Below, piece by piece: positions 58,895 through 64,000 of a DNA stretch of 64,000 bases; the first letter of the stretch is position 1; every line of letters starts with the position of its first letter. Source of the stretch: Pogostemon cablin (Eukaryota > Streptophyta > Magnoliopsida > Lamiales > Lamiaceae). A program made the position numbers and the translations under genes. Under the pieces are notes generated by a model. The model saw only the letters and a list, made by a program, of their open reading frames with translations. It made no database searches and had not been told where the DNA came from. The stretch spans positions 26,579,777 to 26,643,776 of the forward strand of contig CM042965.1 of the NCBI GenBank assembly GCA_023678885.1. Direction: 5' to 3'.

Positions 58895-59100
58895 AGCAAA
58901 AATTTGTTTTTTGCCCTAAAAAAACAAGTGGTTCGATTTTGCCCTATAACTAATGAATTCTTTCAATTTTTGCCCATTTTCGCCAGAAAATGCAAAAAGT
59001 CGCCGGAATCTGCCACGTCACGCTTCAATTCCGGTTGGTCAATCACACGTGGCAATTTTGACTTTTTTGTAGTCAATGAATCCGCCACGTCATATCCACC
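58895..59100. repeat. single unit related to the GCCCC repeat
   Basis: TTTTGCCCTAAAAAAAC, TTTTGCCCTATAACTAATG, TTTTCGCCAGAAAATG and CGCCGGAATCTGCCACGTCA follow the same order as the units in the inverted arms at 51455 and 56790, but are diverged. Confidence 0.5.
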
Positions 59101-59451
59101 TATTTATTTGTTTTTTTTTCATTTCCAAATCAGCATAATATTTAATTAAATTAAAAATAAAAAATCAATTAAATTAAATAAATTAAAATCTGTAAAATTA
59201 ATTTAAAAAAGAAAAAGAAAAATTATTCAGTTTTTTTTTTTAAATTAAATTTTTTATTTTCAAAATTTTCACTTATATTTTAAAAACTACCAAATATATG
59301 TATACAAATTATATAATTGTTTTAAAAATTTTCGTCCAACTTTTATACTTCCTATATTGTTATTTAATTAATACTCTTACTCTTTTTATCCCTCTTCTCA
59401 TATCATTTTTTTTAATAAAAATTGAAAACAAATATTACATTTAGGGTAGGT

Positions 59452-59705
59452 CTTGCATGAAACCGTCTCACGTGAGACCATTTTTTATTTTTTAAAATAG
59501 TTATCACTTTCGCTATAAATCGTTATCACTTTCGCTATAAAATGTTATCACTTTTTATTTACACTATAAACTGTTCATGAAAGAGCATTATCACTTTTCA
59601 TTAATTTAATATCACTTTCCTTCATAAAGGTTATCACTCTCTAGCCGTCTCACGTCACTCTCACAAAAACCCTTGTGTGAGACGGTCTCATACAAGTCTT
59701 ATCCT
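59452..59705. mobile_element. MITE with GAGACGGTCTC ends
   Basis: Left GGTCTTGCATGAAACCGTCTC and right (reverse-complemented) GACTTGTATGAGACCGTCTC pair over about 30 bases. ACTTTCGCTATAAA is repeated twice inside. Degenerate relatives lie at 14626-14815 and 29143-29335. Confidence 0.7.
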
Positions 59706-59711
59706 TACATT

Positions 59712-59840
59712 TATTAGTAAAGTTAGAAAAAAAAAAGAAAAATAGTAAAGTTAAAAAAAAAAGAGAAAATTATAATTATTAGTAAAGTTAGAAAAAAAAA
59801 AGAAAAATAGTAAAGTTTAAAAAAAAAAGAGAAAATTATA
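59712..59840. repeat. about 60-bp A-rich tandem duplication
   Basis: TTAGTAAAGTTAGAAAAAAA and AGAGAAAATTATAA occur twice in order. Confidence 0.75.
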
Positions 59841-59899
59841 AGGACTTTTTTTAGATTTTACAAGTTTAAGTTAAGGTGTTTTTTTAAATAAATAATACT

Positions 59900-60660
59900 C
59901 TCCCCATCTCATAATAACTGTCTTACTTTCTGTTTTCGTCCGTCCCACAATAACTGTCACACCCCAAAAATAAAAATTTCACATCAACCAACAACTTCAA
60001 AAGTTATCTTAATTTAAAAAATATCACTCCCACCTAACACACATAACATACTTTATAATTTATTTATAACTTAAAAATACAACAATACCCCTAAAAAGTC
60101 AATAAAATTTGTCATAAAGCAACTTTTCTTAAACTCCGTAATTAAAAAATATAAATAAAGTTAAAAAAGTTATAATTTATTTATAACTTAAAAATACAAC
60201 AATACCCCTAAAAAGTCAATAAAATTGGTCAAAAAGTAACTTTTCTTGAACTCCGTGATTAAAAAATATAAATATAGAAATTTCACATCAACCAACAACC
60301 TCAAAAAAGTTATCTTAATTTAAAAAATATCACTCCCTTCTAACACACATAACATACTTTATAATTTATTTATAACTTAAAAATACAACAATACCCCCTA
60401 AAAAGTCAATAAAATTGGTCAAAAAGTAACTTTTCTTAAACTCCATGATTAAAAAATATAAATAAAGTTAAAAAAGTTATAATTTATTTATAACTTAAAA
60501 ATACAACAATACCCCTAAAAAGTTAATAAAATTGGTCAAAAATAACTTTTCTTAAACTTCGTAATTAAAAAATATAAATAAAGTTAAAAAAGGAAAAAAA
60601 AATAAATTTTCTTAAATTATGTGATTAAAAAATATAAATAAAGTTAAACAAGGAAAAAAA
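59900..60660. repeat. tandem expansion of a Stowaway-like interior
   Basis: Left end CTCTCCCCATCTCATAATAA after TA looks like a MITE end. A unit with AATACCCCTAAAAAGTCAAT and TAACTTTTCTTAAACTCCGT then recurs about five times in 120-180-bp steps. No matching right MITE end was found. Confidence 0.75.
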
Positions 60661-60869
60661 AAGGTAGGCACCTTCTTGAACTCATGACCTAACGAGATTA
60701 ACATGGGCTTGAAACCAATTGAACTGGAGAACTTTCTTCTTTATTTGTTAATATTAATTTATATAACAAATATAATAATATATATATAAGAATATAAAAA
60801 AATTAGGGGACCTTGTCGGAGTGGAGCCCTGTACAGCGGCACTGCCGGCACTGCCCCAGGGCCGCCCCT
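60661..60869. mobile_element. hAT-type terminus with tRNA-like remnant
   Basis: 60661-60730 reads on the minus strand like a worn tRNA-related segment (GTCATGAGTTCAAGAAGG). The right end CCAGGGCCGCCCCTGG resembles CAGGGGCGG hAT ends. The left end is missing. Confidence 0.4.
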
Positions 60870-61063
60870 GGAAGGAACTAACACTAAATCCCATTCATTT
60901 TCATAATCTTTGCAAACTTATTGAGTTACTCTAAGTATACACAATTTTGTTTTATTCTCAAATGATTTGTTTTCATCCAATCAAGGATAATGTGATCCAT
61001 GATATATATTTTGAAAGCCCTAGTTTTTGGTTTAGGGCTTGAAAGAGATTATTTCTTAGCGAT

Positions 61064-62030
61064 ATGGAGCATGAAGATGATTACCCAATAGAAATGGTAA
61101 GTTTTAGACTATTTTTTACTAAATAAATAAATTGTGCATTGTGCAATTTTTACATTTTCTTCCCAGTTCATTTTTTTATAAAAATCGCAAAGAAAATTAT
61201 CTTTGGTCGGCTGGAAAAGTTGATAAATATCGGCCAGCGGTGACCGAATTTTTTGCTAATAAATTCGGCTGGTACTGTATAAATATATCGTAAAATTTTT
61301 ACAATAGATGACCGAATTTTAGGTAAAATTTCAATCACTATCGATTGAAATTTTTACACCTACAATAAAAATTTCTTTTTTACTTGTTTTGGTGTTCATT
61401 ATCCCCTTATACATTAAATTATTTTTTTCCAGGAAGATAAGCTAGAAACAAAACAATCTACTAATGGTGCATCTCATTTGAATGAGATGGTGATGGATTT
61501 TACGAATCTCTTCACCAATCATACTTTATTTGGAACTAGAGATGATCTTCTAAATTGGGTTAGAAAAGTTTGAAAACGAAAATGGAATGGTTATTGTTGT
61601 TAAGAGGCCTGATGGAGGGAAGAATAAATACAAGGTCCCTTATGCCTTGGTTATGAAAGAGGAGGAGAATATCGTGATAGAATGCCTAAAACGGTCATCG
61701 TTTTAGCAAATGATGAAATGGATGAATTTGATATCAATTTGAAAAAAGATAAAGATAGAAGAAAAAAGGATACTGGAACAAAGAAATGTGTATGTCCTTT
61801 TCTATTGAAAGCTAGACAATTAGAGCTTATGGAAGAGTGGGTTTCGGAAGTTGTTTGTGCAATACACAACCACCCTATTGTTACTTACCTAGAAGGTCAC
61901 GCATTCGCCGGTCGTCTAACTATTCCAGAGGAGGATTACGTAGTAGAGCTATCGTTCAGTAATATGAAACCCAAGATAATAATATGAAAATTGAAGAAGT
62001 TCAAGGGTAATGTATCTAAACTGAAGACTG
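61064..62030 (+). pseudogene. FAR1-related / MULE transposase N-terminal fragment
   Basis: Exon 1 (61064-61096) starts MEHEDDYPIEM and ends at GTAAGT. The intron ends TTTTTTCCAG, and exon 2 begins at 61433. Exon 2 reads LFGTRDDLLNWVRK, then after a frameshift near 61565 ENENGMVIVVKRPDGG, then KKCVCPFLLKAR, VVCAIHNHPIVTYLEGHAFA and GRLTIPEEDYV. The cysteine/histidine spacing C-x-C...H-N-H matches the WRKY-GCM1-like FAR1 DNA-binding domain common to plant MULE transposases. It ends at 61987 without the DDE catalytic domain. A truncated transposon gene is more likely than a host FAR1. Confidence 0.75.
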
Positions 62031-62084
62031 ATGGAGTTTGAATTTTTTGGTTAACGTGAATCGTTAAGATTGTTAGCGTTCGAT

Positions 62085-63453
62085 TGTTTGGTTAGGATGA
62101 ACTGTCAGGGTTCCATGTGTTTCTATCACAGTGGAAGCAATCAATCATAGAAACGATTTCCGTTCACCAAGGGTTGATGTAGAGGATGAATTCTCACCGG
62201 CAGCCTGTGCAGTCCCGCGAGAATGGCCATAACTTCCTCATCCGATGTCAGAATTGAGTAATCTATGCACTCAGACGATACTCTCTTCGATGGCTTTCGG
62301 TCAATATATTAATCATCAAATTTGGAGTATTGTACAATTTTATATGAATTTTTCAAGGTGACAAATAGCAGCAGCAAACAACCTTTCGGTCTTCTGCTGT
62401 ATTCCCAAGTCCGATCTTGACGTCGTGTGGGCGACGATTCTCGAGATCTTCTCAACCTGCTGTTCCTATACCCCCCTTTCAGTGTTAGGCATGTAATTAG
62501 GGTTTATAGACAGTTGAGACGACTTATATATGGGCTACAGCAGGGACCAGAAGGAGAAATTGGGTTGGGCCTCTATTGGGCTTAAGTATCCAAGTTTAGC
62601 CCAAAGCTTATACTTAACTCCAATAATAATAATATAGTCCACTAAAATATTATTACTACACTACCTTTCCAATCCCAAAATTACGTTTTGAGCTCTGTCT
62701 TATTATGAGCCCGACAGTCTCCCCATGTTTAAAATATACAATGCCCATTAATTAATTAAGTTACTGACAACTCAATTAATTAATATCTCATCTGAGAGTA
62801 GTACCACTCAACCTCATTATCATGCCGGAATAAATTCCACATACAGGGTTTACATGATAATCCTTATGAGCTCTTCAAGGGGACATCATCAACCTATAAC
62901 GGACACGAATTCCTTCTACAATCAACAGTACGCCATAGACACAACACTATTTCCCAACTCACCGAGTTTGTTGATCTAATACATTTAAATCTCACCCATT
63001 GATGAATAAAACAAATACATACGGCCCTACGTGTCGAGGTTATTGTATAGGGATTAAGAGCATGAACTTCCATAGTAACAGAGATCAAGTTCTTCTATAT
63101 AGACAGTACAAGTCGAACGATCTCAAGTGGTCCTGCTCAATACACACAAACTGCACTAATGTGATTCTATAGCCAAGACAAGCTAATACCAAACCACACT
63201 ACAACCATCCCGATAGAGAGTCCCCGTCTATCTCGGTTGTGAGCATATGTTTATACTTTATAAGAAAACCGATAATATGATCTTTCGTGTGTTGTCGCAC
63301 AATATATTATTTACATTATAAAGTAAGTGGACAATTGCATCGTACATATAAATAAATTATAAGATGCAACCATTTGATCATATGATTTTTATTTCAAATT
63401 AATTGTTAACGAATTGTTCATACAAAAGCTAAAATTTTAGTATACAATCCAAC
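62085..63453 (-). mobile_element. retrotransposon LTR, copy 1 (about 1.37 kb)
   Basis: On the minus strand it starts TGTTGGATTGTATACTAAAA at 63453 and ends near ACCCTGACAG at 62085-62100. It contains a TATATAAGTCG TATA-like box (about 62525) and the leader words GAATACAGCAGAAGACCG. A second copy follows at once to the right. No coding sequence is inside. Confidence 0.6.
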
Positions 63454-64000
63454 AAAGATCCCATGCAATTCTACTGCAGCGGAAGAATAAGAGTAGAATC
63501 ATATTACCTTTCACCATGGTTGATGTAGAGGATGATCAGCAGCAGCAAACGACCTTCCGATCTTCTGTTGTATTCTTAAGCCACGTCTTGACGTTGTGTG
63601 GGCAACGATCTACAAGACGATCTCAATCTGCAGTTCTCACTAGTTTCTCATGATTTTGGCATGTTCAATTAGTGTATCTGGACTGCTGAGATTGACTATT
63701 TATATGCTACAACAGGACCAGAATGAGAAATTAGGGTTTGGGCCTCCCATTGGGCTTAAGCATCCAAGTTTATCCCAAAACTTATACTTAAGTCCAATAA
63801 TAATAAATAATTCCACTAAAGAAATATTATTACACTGCCACCCTAATCCCAAATTACGTTTATGGGCTCCTTCTTTTTATGAGCCCGTTAATCACCCCGT
63901 GTTTAAGATTCAATTGCCCATTAATTAATTAAGTTACTGACAACTCCATTAATTAATATATTTACCGAAAGTAGTACCATTCAATCTTATTATCATGCTG
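63454..64000 (-). mobile_element. retrotransposon LTR, copy 2, cut by the window edge
   Basis: Direct homologue of the left 740 bp or so of 62085-63453: AGCAGCAGCAAACGACC, TGGGCTTAAGCATCCAAG and CATTAATTAATTAAGTTACT all recur in the same order. It abuts copy 1, giving an LTR-LTR tandem. Confidence 0.6.

Overview
The window is nuclear DNA of a flowering plant, probably a eudicot. The evidence is intron-containing plant gene families (GH35 beta-galactosidase, F-box, carboxylesterase, FAR1/MULE-like), Ty1-copia and Ty3-gypsy elements, hAT, Helitron and Stowaway-type elements, and very AT-rich spacers with long (TA)n and (ATT)n runs. Stowaway ends of the CTCCCTCCGTCCC type suggest a group such as Lamiales, but I cannot fix the species. 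Only one gene looks intact: a single-exon F-box gene at 35956-37125 (minus). Everything else recognisable as coding is a broken host gene or a transposon gene.

Left part (1-13.4 kb). A decayed minus-strand beta-galactosidase gene (1-3245) carries a solo LTR inside an exon, an in-frame stop, a frameshift and a missing exon. Next to it lie a complete TRIM retrotransposon (3382-4284, CTTAA target duplication), a small hAT MITE, a 106-bp foldback element and a three-deep nest of MITEs (5422-5991). A full-length but dead Ty1-copia element follows (6682-13447, minus strand). Only its 5' LTR holds a Stowaway MITE. Its primer-binding position is complementary to its own LTR rather than to initiator tRNA-Met.

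Middle part (13.4-35 kb). AT-rich spacer holds a probable solo LTR and several MITEs. A large recent tandem array at 17885-25039 has the layout R-E-R-E-R: R is about 575 bp of AT-rich repeat, and E is about 2.7 kb ending in a gypsy 3' region plus LTR. Then come a hAT element with perfect 8-bp target duplications (26533-27150), degenerate MITE arrays, fragments of a hAT, a second Copia (gag-protease) and a ZMYM1-like/TTF hAT transposase.

Right part (35-64 kb). Downstream of the F-box gene is a non-autonomous Helitron (38632-40811). Further on are a MULE-like element, a GC-rich TIR element, and a composite structure at about 51455-56790. That composite has two inverted arms of about 550 bp enclosing a carboxylesterase pseudogene, and one arm is split by a 1167-bp hAT. 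The other arm preserves the matching empty site. The window ends with a FAR1/MULE-like pseudogene and two direct copies of a retrotransposon LTR.

The region reads as gene-poor, transposon-dense chromatin in which insertion order can be worked out locally. Nothing here resembles an operon or a defence system. The most unusual items are the self-complementary primer site, the R-E-R-E-R array, the repeated purine motif in the gypsy 3' region, and the inverted-arm carboxylesterase composite.
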